Positions 15,441 through 25,800 of a stretch of 42,044 bases of DNA are shown piece after piece (positions within the stretch are counted from its first letter, which is position 1; each line of letters starts with the position of its first letter). This DNA comes from JAUIEH01 sp964483375. Its GTDB lineage: Bacteria; Pseudomonadota; Alphaproteobacteria; Caulobacterales; Maricaulaceae. The notes under the pieces are model-generated. The model had not been told where the DNA came from. It ran no database searches and was given only the letters and a program-made list of their open reading frames with translations. Where the stretch lies: contig CAZABJ010000021.1 of the NCBI GenBank assembly GCA_964483375.1, positions 1-42,044 of the forward strand, read 5' to 3'. A program made the position numbers and the translations under genes.

Positions 15441-15470
15441 ACGCCCCGAACCGCGAACGGTCCGGGGCGT
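15441..15470 (-). terminator. Probable pnp terminator with UUCG tetraloop
   Basis: ACGCCCCG (15441-15448) pairs with CGGGGCGT (15463-15470), one mismatch follows, then four more pairs close the loop that reads TTCG on the minus strand. It begins 27 bases after the pnp stop. Only CCTCTCTC follows, so the U tract is poor, but the stable stem and extra-stable tetraloop make it a likely 3' end or processing site. The M23 promoter should lie between here and 15334. Confidence 0.6.
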
Positions 15471-15497
15471 ATTCGATGTCGCGGTTCAAGCCGGTGT

Positions 15498-17627
<2,130 letters not shown>

Positions 17628-17653
17628 CTCAGCTTCCTAGGCCCAAGCCCGCG

Positions 17654-17684
17654 CGGACGGCCCCGCCGGATGCGGGACCGTGCG
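17654..17684 (-). other. Intergenic hairpin between rpsO and pnp
   Basis: The arms 17654-17666 and 17672-17684 pair at 11 of 13 positions around a 5-base loop. In E. coli the rpsO-pnp interval carries a terminator and an RNase III-cut hairpin through which PNPase controls its own message; this stem sits at the equivalent place. The similarity is positional, not of sequence. Confidence 0.45.
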
Positions 17685-17710
17685 GACCGGGCGTTTGCGC
17701 ACGCGCCGGC

Positions 17711-17980
17711 TTAGCGCCGAATGCCAAGTCGTTCGATAAGAGACTTGTAGCGCGCTACGTCGTTTTTCTTGACGTAGTCGAGAAGGCGGCGCCGTTGCGA
17801 CACCATCTTCAGCAAACCACGTCGGGAGTGGTTGTCTTTTTTATGGGTTTTGAAGTGCTCAGTCAGATTGTTGATCCGTTCGGTTAGGATCGCGACCTGC
17901 ACTTCAGGCGAGCCGGTGTCGGCGTCGCCCTGCTTGTACTCGTTGATGAGCGCGGTCTTGCGCTCTGCGGTAATCGACAT
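17711..17980 (-). CDS. rpsO: 30S ribosomal protein S15
   Basis: S15 binds the central domain of 16S rRNA early in small-subunit assembly. The 89-residue length and sequence are typical: ITAERKTALINEYK, then DTGSPEVQVAILTERINNLTEHFKTHKKDNHSRRGLL, then QRRRLLDYVKKNDVARYKSLIERLGIRR. GGAG at good spacing precedes the ATG. It lies 12 bases after truB and 83 bases before pnp. Confidence 0.99.
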   Translation of the reverse strand: MSITAERKTALINEYKQGDADTGSPEVQVAILTERINNLTEHFKTHKKDNHSRRGLLKMVSQRRRLLDYVKKNDVARYKSLIERLGIRR

Positions 17981-17992
17981 CGGTGAGCTCCG

Positions 17993-18943
17993 TCACAATT
18001 GGAAAACGCGAACCGGCTGAAACCGGCCCGCCCGTTCTTCGCCCAGCGCGACCGCCACATCCCCTGACATGGCGAGCGCCAAGCGGGACGCATCCTCGTA
18101 GCCCGACGGGTTCTGCCGGCGGAGCGACCGCAACGCGTCAACCACGTGCGGCAGGAGTACGATCGCGCGTCCCTGCTTTAGACGAGCCGCTTCTTCGCCG
18201 CTCACGGCCAGCGCCGGGATGTCGTCCAGCGCGGTCTCGATCGGGAGAATCCGGTCGTCAATCCCGCCTTTATCCACGAGTTCCCGCACTTCGTCCAGAG
18301 AAACGGCGTGCGATTCGTCGAACGGCCCCACTGCGAGGCGGCGCAGCGCCGCCACATGGCCTTCCGCGCCGAGCGCTGCGGCGAGGTCTCGCACCACCCC
18401 GCGCACATAGGCGCCTTTCCCGCACCGCATCTCCAACACGCAAAGCTCAGCGCTGGGCGCGGCGATCACCTTCAAGGCGTCGATGCGGATCCGGCGGGGC
18501 TCAAGCGTCACCACCTCCCCGCCCCGGGCGAGGTCATAGGCGCGCTCCCCATCGACTTTGATAGCCGAAAACGCCGGCGGGATTTGCTCAATGTCGCCGA
18601 CAAAGCTTGGCAGCGCTGCGGTGATGCTTGCGAGGTCGGGCCTGACATCGCTTTGCGCGGTCACCTCGCCCTCGGCGTCGAGCGTGTCGGTCGAGGCGCC
18701 CCAGCGTACGGTGAAGTGATAGGTCTTCTCACCGTCCATCGCGAAGGGCACCGTTTTGGTCGCCTCCCCGAAGGCGAGCGGCAACACGCCGGTCGCCAGC
18801 GGGTCGAGCGTGCCGGCGTGCCCGGCCTTTTTGGGGGTGAGGAGGCGTTTGACCGCGCCGAGCGCGGCGGTTGAGGTCATGTCGGCGGGCTTGTCGAGAA
18901 TCAACCAGCCATGCAGGTCGACGCCTTTGCGTTTACGGGCCAT
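17993..18943 (-). CDS. truB: tRNA pseudouridine(55) synthase TruB
   Basis: TruB makes pseudouridine 55 in the T-loop of tRNAs. The 316-residue protein starts with HGWLILDKPADMTSTAA and has the catalytic motif GTLDPLATGVLPL with Asp47. Further family blocks are KTYHFTVRWGASTDTLDAEGEV, IPPAFSAIKVDGERAYDLARGG and MRCGKGAYVRGVVRDLAAALG. The C-terminal part looks like a short PUA-like extension. It lies between rbfA and rpsO in the translation operon. The nearest GGAG on its strand is about 16 bases before the ATG, so initiation may be weak or coupled. Confidence 0.98.
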   Translation of the reverse strand: MARKRKGVDLHGWLILDKPADMTSTAALGAVKRLLTPKKAGHAGTLDPLATGVLPLAFGEATKTVPFAMDGEKTYHFTVRWGASTDTLDAEGEVTAQSDVRPDLASITAALPSFVGDIEQIPPAFSAIKVDGERAYDLARGGEVVTLEPRRIRIDALKVIAAPSAELCVLEMRCGKGAYVRGVVRDLAAALGAEGHVAALRRLAVGPFDESHAVSLDEVRELVDKGGIDDRILPIETALDDIPALAVSGEEAARLKQGRAIVLLPHVVDALRSLRRQNPSGYEDASRLALAMSGDVAVALGEERAGRFQPVRVFQL

Positions 18944-18980
18944 GCGGGGGATCGGTCGCTCCGCGGCGCCGGGGCTCGAA

Positions 18981-19020
18981 CCCGGCCGGGGCGCGCAGGC
19001 TTAGGGCGCGGCCGGCCGGG
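18981..19020 (-). other. Large hairpin between rbfA and truB
   Basis: CCCGGCCGG at 18981-18989 pairs perfectly with 19012-19020, and inner GCGC segments (18991-18996 with 19006-19009) extend the stem. It begins 9 bases after the rbfA stop. There is no U tract. The sequence just downstream on the minus strand, CCGGG-TTCGAGC-CCCGG, has the exact form of a tRNA T arm, but the rest of a tRNA is missing. Confidence 0.45.
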
Positions 19021-19028
19021 ACGCAAGC

Positions 19029-19466
19029 TCAGTCGCGCTCGGGATCTTGCTCGGACTCCGAAGGCGCGGGATCTTGGGGTTTGGACAGGTCTTCAGCCAC
19101 GTCCGCGCTGCGCAGGATGGCGTCGATCTTCGAGGCTTCCGCGAAGCTTTCGTCGGGCTCAAAGTGGAGCTGAGGGGTGAATTTCAGTTCGATTTGCGCG
19201 CCGAGTTTGCCGCGCAAAAACGCCGCACACCGCCGCATCGCCGCAGCCACAATGGCGGGGTCCCCGCCGCCGAGCGGCGCAACGAATGCGGTGGCGTGGC
19301 GAAGGTCGGGCGACGCCCGCACCTCGGAAACCGTGACAAACACGCCCTTTAAATCAGGGTCGCGCAGCTCTTCGCGCGCAAGCACGTCGACCAGCGCGTG
19401 ACGGATGAGTTCGCCCGCGCGCAGCTGTCGCTGGGATGGGCCTTTTGCGGATCTGTGTCTGCTCAT
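19029..19466 (-). CDS. rbfA: 30S ribosome-binding factor RbfA
   Basis: RbfA assists late maturation of the 30S subunit. The 145-residue protein has the family layout: QRQLRAGELIRHALVDVLAREELRDPDLKG, then VFVTVSEVRASPDLRHATAFVAPLGG, then the KH-like C terminus KLGAQIELKFTPQLHFEPDESFAEASKIDAIL, followed by an acidic tail. It is normally placed directly after infB; here two unrelated membrane-protein genes and a 161-base gap separate it from infB, so it may have its own promoter in 19467-19627, although none is obvious. No strong ribosome binding site is visible. Confidence 0.96.
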   Translation of the reverse strand: MSRHRSAKGPSQRQLRAGELIRHALVDVLAREELRDPDLKGVFVTVSEVRASPDLRHATAFVAPLGGGDPAIVAAAMRRCAAFLRGKLGAQIELKFTPQLHFEPDESFAEASKIDAILRSADVAEDLSKPQDPAPSESEQDPERD

Positions 19467-19627
19467 CGGGAAGAAATAGTCGCTTCAGCGCCGGATGACG
19501 AGTGCATCGCCGGCCGAGGAGAGAGTGACCCTCGGGCGTGATGATGACGCCAGAAGCGGCATGACAATCGGGCGTCCTGTCCGGCGTGACCATAGCTGAC
19601 TTCGATCGACACCGCGCGCGCCGATGG

Positions 19628-20158
19628 TCAATTCGCCAAATGCGGCGCGTGAGCGCGGACGAAATCGATGAAGTCAGCCTTCGCCTGCGGGTCATCAAAC
19701 GCACGCGTCGGCACGATATGGCCGACGCCGCCCGCAACTAGGATGACTGAGTCGCGAGCCTCGATGATGGCGGAGAATGCGGTCCACTCGAACCGCGTAT
19801 GCTGCCCCCCTGCGGACATGCGCACGCCGCTCTCATCGGCCTCCACTTTGGTCTCGCGCATGCCCGGCCCGTCCAACTGAGCGTCGACCCGGCGACCCAA
19901 TCGCGTTCTCGCCAAGCCCTCCAGTCGACCGCGGATGAGGCTCAACACGCTGAACGTCATCACAGCCGCGACAACCCCGAAAATGCTGCCGCCGTCGGGC
20001 GCAAGTTCTCGGGCCGCGACGTAACTCCCAACGGTTCCGACAAACACCACGCCCACAAAGAACCAATGCACCCAGCTTCGGACGCACGCCCCGGTCATCG
20101 CGCGGCTTGCGGCGGCGACGTCTTCGTCCCGCCGGGTGAAGCTCAAGTCGAACGCCAT
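19628..20158 (-). CDS. Membrane protein with YcxB-like C-terminal domain
   Basis: The 176-residue product has two hydrophobic helices at about residues 29-50 (VHWFFVGVVFVGTVGSYVAA) and 58-75 (SIFGVVAAVMTFSVLSLI), followed by a cytoplasmic domain: TKVEADESGVRMSAGGQHTRFEWTAFSAIIEARDSVILVAGGVGHIVPTRAF is the pattern of YcxB-like domains (a strand, a Trp in the W-x-A/F motif, then IP-x-RAF). The function of this domain is not known. The gene starts 17 bases after the YdcZ-like gene ends, and the 14-base tandem repeat at 20159-20186 supplies its ribosome binding site. It interrupts the infB-rbfA interval together with the YdcZ-like gene. Confidence 0.7.
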   Translation of the reverse strand: MAFDLSFTRRDEDVAAASRAMTGACVRSWVHWFFVGVVFVGTVGSYVAARELAPDGGSIFGVVAAVMTFSVLSLIRGRLEGLARTRLGRRVDAQLDGPGMRETKVEADESGVRMSAGGQHTRFEWTAFSAIIEARDSVILVAGGVGHIVPTRAFDDPQAKADFIDFVRAHAPHLAN

Positions 20159-20186
20159 CCCCTACCCTCTGGCCCCTACCCTCTGG
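20159..20186. repeat. Tandem 14-base repeat at a gene junction
   Basis: Two exact copies of CCCCTACCCTCTGG lie head to tail (20159-20172, 20173-20186). Read on the minus strand, the upstream copy contains the TAG stop of the YdcZ-like gene and the downstream copy the AGAGGG ribosome binding site of the YcxB-like gene. Confidence 0.9.
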
Positions 20187-20643
20187 CGACAAGCCACGCA
20201 CCGATGATCAAGAGGCCCACGCCCGCCAGCCTCGGCCCGGTGGCGGCGCGCTCTGCAAGCCCGAACGCGCCGAGATGATCCAACGTCAATGCGGCGATCA
20301 GTTGGCATGCCACCATAATCGCCAAGTAAAGGCCGATGCCGACGCGGGGCGCCGACCAGGCTGCGGCGGCGACGAAAAACGCGCCCATCATGCCGCCGGC
20401 CACCCACAACAGCGGGGGGACGCGGGCGATTTCGGTTGAGGACGGCACGCTGGCGCGAGTGATGAGCAACACCGCCAAAAGCGTCGCGGCGCCGGCGCAG
20501 AAGCTGACGAACGCCGCCTTGATGGGCGAGTGAAGCAGACCTGCAAGACGGCCGTTAAAGACCGGCTGCATCGCCACCAAAAGACCCGACAGCGCCGCGA
20601 GCCCCGCGGCGATCAAGGTTGTCGCGGAGCTCGCCGGCGTCAT
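20176..20643 (-). CDS. DMT family transporter, YdcZ/DUF606-like
   Basis: The 155-residue protein is almost entirely hydrophobic, with about five helices: near residues 8-24, 41-62, 78-98, 103-121 and 135-152. Family-like blocks are AALSGLLVAMQPVFNGRLAGLLHSPIKAAFVSFCAGAATL and WVAGGMMGAFFVAAAAWSAPRVGIGLYLAIMVACQLIAALTLDHLGAFGL. YdcZ proteins are half-size members of the drug/metabolite transporter superfamily; their substrates are not known. The ATG lies 7 bases after the infB stop, so translation may depend on infB. Its TAG stop lies inside the tandem repeat. Confidence 0.85.
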   Translation of the reverse strand: MTPASSATTLIAAGLAALSGLLVAMQPVFNGRLAGLLHSPIKAAFVSFCAGAATLLAVLLITRASVPSSTEIARVPPLLWVAGGMMGAFFVAAAAWSAPRVGIGLYLAIMVACQLIAALTLDHLGAFGLAERAATGPRLAGVGLLIIGAWLVARG

Positions 20644-20650
20644 GACGTCG

Positions 20651-23257
20651 TCAGTCGAGCTTGCGCTCGATTTCGATCACCTCGAAGCATTCGATGACGT
20701 CGCTCTCCTGGATGTCCTGGTATTTCTCGAACGCCATGCCGCATTCCATACCGGTGCTGACTTCCGGCACTTCGTCCTTGAAGCGCTTGAGGGTTGAGAG
20801 CTTGCCTTCGTGGATGACCACGTCGTCGCGCAGCAGGCGCACGCCGCAGCCGCGTTTCACCACGCCTTCGGTGATCCGGCACCCCGCGACCTTGCCGACT
20901 TTCGAGATATTGAAAACCTGCAAGATTTCCGCGTAGCCGAGGAAGTTCTCCCGCTTCTCCGGCGCGAGCATCCCCTCAAGCACCGCTTTCACGTCATCCA
21001 TCAGCTGATAGATGATCGAGTAGTAGCGGATCTCGATGTTCTCCTGCTCGGCGAGGTCCCGCGCCTGCTTGTTGGCGCGGACGTTAAACGCGATCACAGG
21101 CGCATCGGACGCGCGCGCCAAGAGAATGTCAGACTCGTTCACCCCGCCGACGGCTTGGTGAATGACCCGGGCGCGCACTTCCTCGTTGCCCAGTTTCTCT
21201 AGAGACTGCGCGATCGCTTCGGCCGAGCCTTGGACGTCCGCTTTCACCACGACGGGCATTTCGCTGACCGTCTTGTCCTTGAGCTTGGCCATCATCTGCT
21301 CAAGGGACGCGGCCGCGGAGGGCCCCGCAGCGGTGGTGCGCCGACGAGCGCGCTCACGATATTCGGTGATTTCGCGCGCGCGGGCTTCGCTTTCGACCAC
21401 GGCGAACACTTCGCCCGGATCAGGCGGTTCGGACAGGCCTAAGATTTCTACCGGCGTCGAGGGGCCGGCCTCTTTGAGCTGTCGGCCGCGTTCGTCGACA
21501 AGCGCGCGAACCCGGCCCCAGGCCGAGCCGGCGACCACGAGGTCGCCTCGCTTGAGGGTTCCCCGCTGAACCAGCACCGTCGCCACGGGGCCGCGGCCCT
21601 TGTCGAGCTGGCTTTCGATCACGGCGCCTTCGGCGGAACGGTCCGGATTCGCTTTCAGCTCGAGCACTTCAGACTGGAGCGTCACGGCCTCAGCGAGGGT
21701 GTCGAGCCCCGTTTTCTGCAGCGCGGACACTTCCACCGCCTGCACTTCGCCGCCCATCGCCTCGACCACGATTTCGTACTGCAGAAGCTCCTGCAGCACG
21801 CGTTCGGGCTTGGCGTCGGGTTTGTCGACCTTGTTGACGGCCACGATGATGGGAACGCCCGCAGCCTTAGCGTGGTTAATCGCCTCGATGGTTTGGGGCA
21901 TCACGCCGTCATCGGCGGCCACCACTAGGATGACGATATCGGTGACATTCGCCCCCCGCGCCCGCATCGAAGAGAACGCTGCGTGGCCCGGCGTATCAAG
22001 AAACGTGATTCGCTCGCCCGATTTCAGGTTCACCTGATAGGCGCCGATATGCTGGGTGATGCCGCCCGCTTCGCCTGACACCATGTCCGTCGCGCGCAAC
22101 GCGTCGAGCAAGGAGGTTTTGCCGTGGTCGACATGGCCCATGACGGTGACCACCGGCGGGCGGTCCGCCTTGGCCTCGTCGGCGTCTTCCTCTGACAAAA
22201 AGCCCTGCTCGACATCGGCCTCCGAAACGCGTTTCACGTCATGGCCGAAATCCGCGACGATCAACTCGGCGGTGTCTGCGTCCAACAAGTCATTGGCGCG
22301 CAGCATCTGACCCTGCTTCATCAAATATTTGATGACGTCGGCGGTGCGCTCGGTCATGCGGTTGGCGAGATCGTGAACGGAAATCGCTTCGGGCACGACG
22401 ACTTCGCGGCGCGCTTTCTCGCGCTCGGCTCCGCCGGACACGCGGCGCTGCCGCTCTTTCTCGCGGGCGCGTTTGAGCGCGGCGATCGACCGTTGGCGTT
22501 CGCCATCCGCGTCATCGAGCGCGGAGGAAATCGTCAGCTTTCGGCGGCGACGCTCGGGCTCGCCCTTCGTTCGCGCGGGCTGTTTGGGGTTTTGCGGTTG
22601 GTTTTTGTTGGGACCGTCGGCAGGCGCGCCGCGCGCCCGCTTCACCCGACCGCCAAGCTCTTCGAGCGGGGTGGCGGGATCGGGCGCGGGCTCGACCGGA
22701 GCCGCGGCGTTGCGGCGGGGTTTTGCGTCGCTTTCCGCGCCGCGGCCGCGGCGGGCGGCGGGTTTCGCCTCCGCCTGAGCCGGCGCCGCGGCGGCGCGTT
22801 CAGCCTCAGCCTTCGCGCGCGCTTCGGCTTCGGCCTTTTCACGCGCCTCCTGTTCGGCGCGCTCTTTCGCTTCAGCGACCGCGCGACGTTCTTCCTCAAG
22901 CCGTTGACGGTCGGCGTCCTCGCGCTTCTGGCGCGCTTCGGCTTCAGCGAATTTCTGGGCTTCGCGCTCGGATTCTTTCGCTTTGGCGGCGCGCGCGGCC
23001 TCAAGCCGCGCTTTGAACTCTTCTTCGGACAGACCGAGTTCGCGCGCTTTCTTTTGAAGCGGCGTGAGTTCTTTTCCGCCCGCAGCCCCGTCTTTGGGGT
23101 TCACGACGCGACGACGCTTTTTCTCCACCACGACGGGTTTTGAACGCCCGCGCGGGAAGTCCTGGCGCACCGTGCCTGCGGACTGGGTCCGATTCACAGT
23201 GACAGGTTTTCTGCCGGACCCGCCGGCCGGTCGGTCGGTGTCTTTTGTCTCGCTCAT
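20651..23257 (-). CDS. infB: Translation initiation factor IF-2
   Basis: IF-2 is the GTPase that brings fMet-tRNA to the 30S subunit and promotes subunit joining. The 868-residue protein has a long charged N-terminal region with a coiled-coil, Ala/Glu/Lys/Arg-rich stretch (about residues 65-190), the IF2-N module near RREVVVPEAISVHDLANRM, then the G domain with GHVDHGKT at 374-381, the DTPGHAAF switch, NKVD, and domains II to IV. The ATG at 23257 (MSETKDTD) was preferred; the frame opens 15 codons earlier at 23302. It lies between ylxR and the YdcZ-like gene. Confidence 0.98.
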   Translation of the reverse strand: MSETKDTDRPAGGSGRKPVTVNRTQSAGTVRQDFPRGRSKPVVVEKKRRRVVNPKDGAAGGKELTPLQKKARELGLSEEEFKARLEAARAAKAKESEREAQKFAEAEARQKREDADRQRLEEERRAVAEAKERAEQEAREKAEAEARAKAEAERAAAAPAQAEAKPAARRGRGAESDAKPRRNAAAPVEPAPDPATPLEELGGRVKRARGAPADGPNKNQPQNPKQPARTKGEPERRRRKLTISSALDDADGERQRSIAALKRAREKERQRRVSGGAEREKARREVVVPEAISVHDLANRMTERTADVIKYLMKQGQMLRANDLLDADTAELIVADFGHDVKRVSEADVEQGFLSEEDADEAKADRPPVVTVMGHVDHGKTSLLDALRATDMVSGEAGGITQHIGAYQVNLKSGERITFLDTPGHAAFSSMRARGANVTDIVILVVAADDGVMPQTIEAINHAKAAGVPIIVAVNKVDKPDAKPERVLQELLQYEIVVEAMGGEVQAVEVSALQKTGLDTLAEAVTLQSEVLELKANPDRSAEGAVIESQLDKGRGPVATVLVQRGTLKRGDLVVAGSAWGRVRALVDERGRQLKEAGPSTPVEILGLSEPPDPGEVFAVVESEARAREITEYRERARRRTTAAGPSAAASLEQMMAKLKDKTVSEMPVVVKADVQGSAEAIAQSLEKLGNEEVRARVIHQAVGGVNESDILLARASDAPVIAFNVRANKQARDLAEQENIEIRYYSIIYQLMDDVKAVLEGMLAPEKRENFLGYAEILQVFNISKVGKVAGCRITEGVVKRGCGVRLLRDDVVIHEGKLSTLKRFKDEVPEVSTGMECGMAFEKYQDIQESDVIECFEVIEIERKLD

Positions 23258-23368
23258 ACACTCTCGCTTCGCGGCGAATCCTCGTCGCGGGCATTCGCTC
23301 ATGCGCGACGTCCGCTCGCGAGCTACGTCTCGCCGGAAATCGCTACCCTAATCTTTACTATCGCACAT

Positions 23369-23980
23369 TCAACCGTCCGCCGCCTCCCATGCTTCAGGCC
23401 AAAGGCGCCTGAACCCGGCGAGACGCGCAATCTCCTGCGCGAAACGAACCGCCGCTGCGCCCTCGCTCAGCGCGGCATGCATCACTGGCCCTCGGCCCAA
23501 AGCGGCCCCGATGTCTTCGGCGCTAAAGCATCCAGCCAAAGCTGGTTCGCCCCATGCAGCGCGAGCAAGCGCTAAGACCTTACCACGACCATCGGCCGCA
23601 CCGTCCAAGGCCTCCACCAAATACGCCGGGGGCGCATTTTTGAGCGCCGCGCGCACTGCGGTGAACCCGACCGCCAACGTTCCTGACCGTTTTGCGAGCC
23701 CGAGTTGCGCCAGACATCGCTGAGCCAACAACCCTTCGATGCGCCCCGCCAGGTCACTATCGACTTTGACGGGCCGCCCCGCCGCTCGCGCGAGCAGCCC
23801 CTTTTTCACCGCCCGCTCGACCGAACCGCGGTCAGCGGTAATCCATGCGCCGCGGCCGGGCAGCTTCGCCGCCAAGTCGGGCGCTGCGACGTCATCTGGG
23901 CCGAACGCGATCCGGATGAGCGCGCTCTCAGGCTTGGTTTGACGCGAAACCAAGCACATGCGCTCTCGCACCCTCACCAT
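23369..23980 (-). CDS. YlxR-L7Ae fusion protein (DUF448 plus ribosomal L7Ae-like)
   Basis: The 203-residue protein joins an N-terminal YlxR (DUF448) domain, recognised by RERMCLVSRQTKPESALIRI and GRGAWITADRGSVERAVKKGL, to an L7Ae/L30e-like domain from about residue 88 (RCLAQLGLAKRSGTLAVGFTAVRAALKN). This fusion is usual in alphaproteobacteria between nusA and infB. Both domains are thought to bind RNA; the exact role is unsettled. The ATG at 23980 lies 17 bases after the nusA stop with GAGG upstream. Confidence 0.88.
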   Translation of the reverse strand: MVRVRERMCLVSRQTKPESALIRIAFGPDDVAAPDLAAKLPGRGAWITADRGSVERAVKKGLLARAAGRPVKVDSDLAGRIEGLLAQRCLAQLGLAKRSGTLAVGFTAVRAALKNAPPAYLVEALDGAADGRGKVLALARAAWGEPALAGCFSAEDIGAALGRGPVMHAALSEGAAAVRFAQEIARLAGFRRLWPEAWEAADG

Positions 23981-23997
23981 ATGGGCGCCTCGCTGGA

Positions 23998-25800
23998 TTA
24001 TGTCGAGGGGCGGTCTTCTCCGTCGTCTTCGTCCTCTTCCGCCTCCCCGCTTTGTTCACCGTTTTCGCCATCCCCTTCGGCCAAGTCGCCCAAATCGCTG
24101 AGCGCCTCCAGCTCGGCGAGCTCTTCGTCGCTCATCTCTTCGAAGACCTCGGCGACCTCGTCTGTGGACGCGGCGGCCTCAGCCTCTTCCGGCGCATCCT
24201 CTTCCTCAGGCTCGCCGCGCATGGCGTCGTAGTCCTCTTGGCTGATCCACCCCGCCGCGACGCGCGCGCGCATAATCAAATCTTCGGCGACATCGGCGTC
24301 GATATTCATGCCCTCGAGCACGCCTGGCTCCCGGACGCGCTCGCCGTCGCGGCTTTCGTACCAGCCGCGCAAATCATCCGGCGTCAGCCCCGCGAGGTCC
24401 TCAAGCGTGCGTACAGGCTCAGCGGCCTCCCCAAAGCGAACAGCCAATTCGCCCGTGACGCCGTCCAACGCGCACAAAGCGTCATCAACGCCCAACTCGC
24501 GGCGTTTCGCGTCCTGCTCCGCGGCGAGCTTTTCGAGATGCTCGCGCGCACGGACCTGGATCTCATCGGCCGTTGAGGCTCCGAAACCTTCGATGGCCGC
24601 GATCTCATCGGCGTCCACATAAGCGACTTCCTCGATGGTTTCGAAGCCCTCCGAGACCAGCAGCTGGGCCACCATCTCGTCGACGTCCAAGGCTTCCATG
24701 AACATCTCGGTGCGCTCGGCGAATTCTTTTTGGCGGCGTTCGGAGTCGTCGGACTCCGTCACGATGTCGATCGCCCAGCCGGTGAGCTGCGAGGCGAGCC
24801 GCACATTTTGCCCCCGGCGACCGATCGCCAGCGAAAGCTGTTCATCCGGCACGACGACTTCGATCCGCTCCTCCTCCTCATCGATGACGACCTTGGCCAC
24901 TTCGGCGGGCTGCAAGGCGTTGACGATGAAGGCCGCGGGGTCGGGGTTCCAGGGAATGATATCGATCTTTTCGCCCGACAGCTCGGAGACGACCGCTTGG
25001 ACCCGCGAACCGCGCATGCCCACGCAAGCGCCCACGGGGTCGATGGAATTGTCGTTCGAGCGCACGGCGATTTTCGCGCGCGAGCCAGGGTCGCGGGCGA
25101 CGGACGGGATTTCGATCACCCCGTCATAAACTTCAGGCACCTCTTGAGAAAACAGCGCCGCCATGAATTGCGGATGGGCGCGGGACAGGAAGATCTGCGG
25201 CCCCCGGGTTTCCCGGCGGACATCGTAGATGTAAGCGCGGATGCGATCGCCGTTCTGGAAATTCTCCCGCGGAATGCCGTCGGAGCGGCGCACGATCCCC
25301 TCCGCGCGTCCCAGATCCACGATGACGTTGCCGTACTCCACTCGCTTGATAATGCCGTTGATGACCTCGCCGACGCGGTCTTTGTACTCTTCATACTGAC
25401 GGTCGCGCTCGGCTTCGCGCAGGCCTTGGGTGATGACCTGTTTGCCGGTTTGAGAGATCACCCGGCCGAATTCAAACAACGGCAAGGGCTCGGCATAAAC
25501 GGTGCCGATCTCGGCCTCGGGGTCGGTTTTGCGGGCCTCCTCCAGGGTCAGTTGCGCGGACAGATTTTCAATTTCGTCGTCCGGCGTCACAGTGACGTGC
25601 TTCTCGAGCGTGATTTCCCCGGTGCGCGGGTCGATCGTGGCTTTAACGTCGAGTTCCGCGCCATAGCGCGAGCGCGCCGCTTTTTGGATGGCGGACTCAA
25701 TGGTCGCCAAAACCAACGAAATCTCGATGCCCTTCTCTTCGGCGACCGCGCGGGCGATCTGCAAGAGCTCCAAACGGTTGGCGCTGATGCCGATAGTCAT
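23998..25800 (-). CDS. nusA: Transcription termination/antitermination factor NusA
   Basis: NusA binds RNA polymerase and modulates pausing, termination and antitermination. The 600-residue protein has the N-terminal polymerase-binding domain (about 1-130, KGIEISLVLATIESAIQKAARSRYG), S1 domain (about 137-200, GEVINGIIKRVEYGNVIVDLG), two KH domains (AVRSNDNSIDPVGACVGMRGSRVQAV; DEQLSLAIGRRGQNVRLASQLTGW), two helix-hairpin-helix-rich repeats with LASEGFxTxEEVAYV-like blocks, and a very acidic tail (about 540-600). It overlaps the end of rimP by ATGA. GAGGAG precedes the start. The rimP leader terminator is a probable point of NusA self-control. Confidence 0.98.
   Translation of the reverse strand: MTIGISANRLELLQIARAVAEEKGIEISLVLATIESAIQKAARSRYGAELDVKATIDPRTGEITLEKHVTVTPDDEIENLSAQLTLEEARKTDPEAEIGTVYAEPLPLFEFGRVISQTGKQVITQGLREAERDRQYEEYKDRVGEVINGIIKRVEYGNVIVDLGRAEGIVRRSDGIPRENFQNGDRIRAYIYDVRRETRGPQIFLSRAHPQFMAALFSQEVPEVYDGVIEIPSVARDPGSRAKIAVRSNDNSIDPVGACVGMRGSRVQAVVSELSGEKIDIIPWNPDPAAFIVNALQPAEVAKVVIDEEEERIEVVVPDEQLSLAIGRRGQNVRLASQLTGWAIDIVTESDDSERRQKEFAERTEMFMEALDVDEMVAQLLVSEGFETIEEVAYVDADEIAAIEGFGASTADEIQVRAREHLEKLAAEQDAKRRELGVDDALCALDGVTGELAVRFGEAAEPVRTLEDLAGLTPDDLRGWYESRDGERVREPGVLEGMNIDADVAEDLIMRARVAAGWISQEDYDAMRGEPEEEDAPEEAEAAASTDEVAEVFEEMSDEELAELEALSDLGDLAEGDGENGEQSGEAEEDEDDGEDRPST

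Noticed and set aside
18944..19028. A tRNA gene between rbfA and truB
   Set aside because: Only a T-arm form is present; there is no D arm, anticodon arm or matching acceptor stem.
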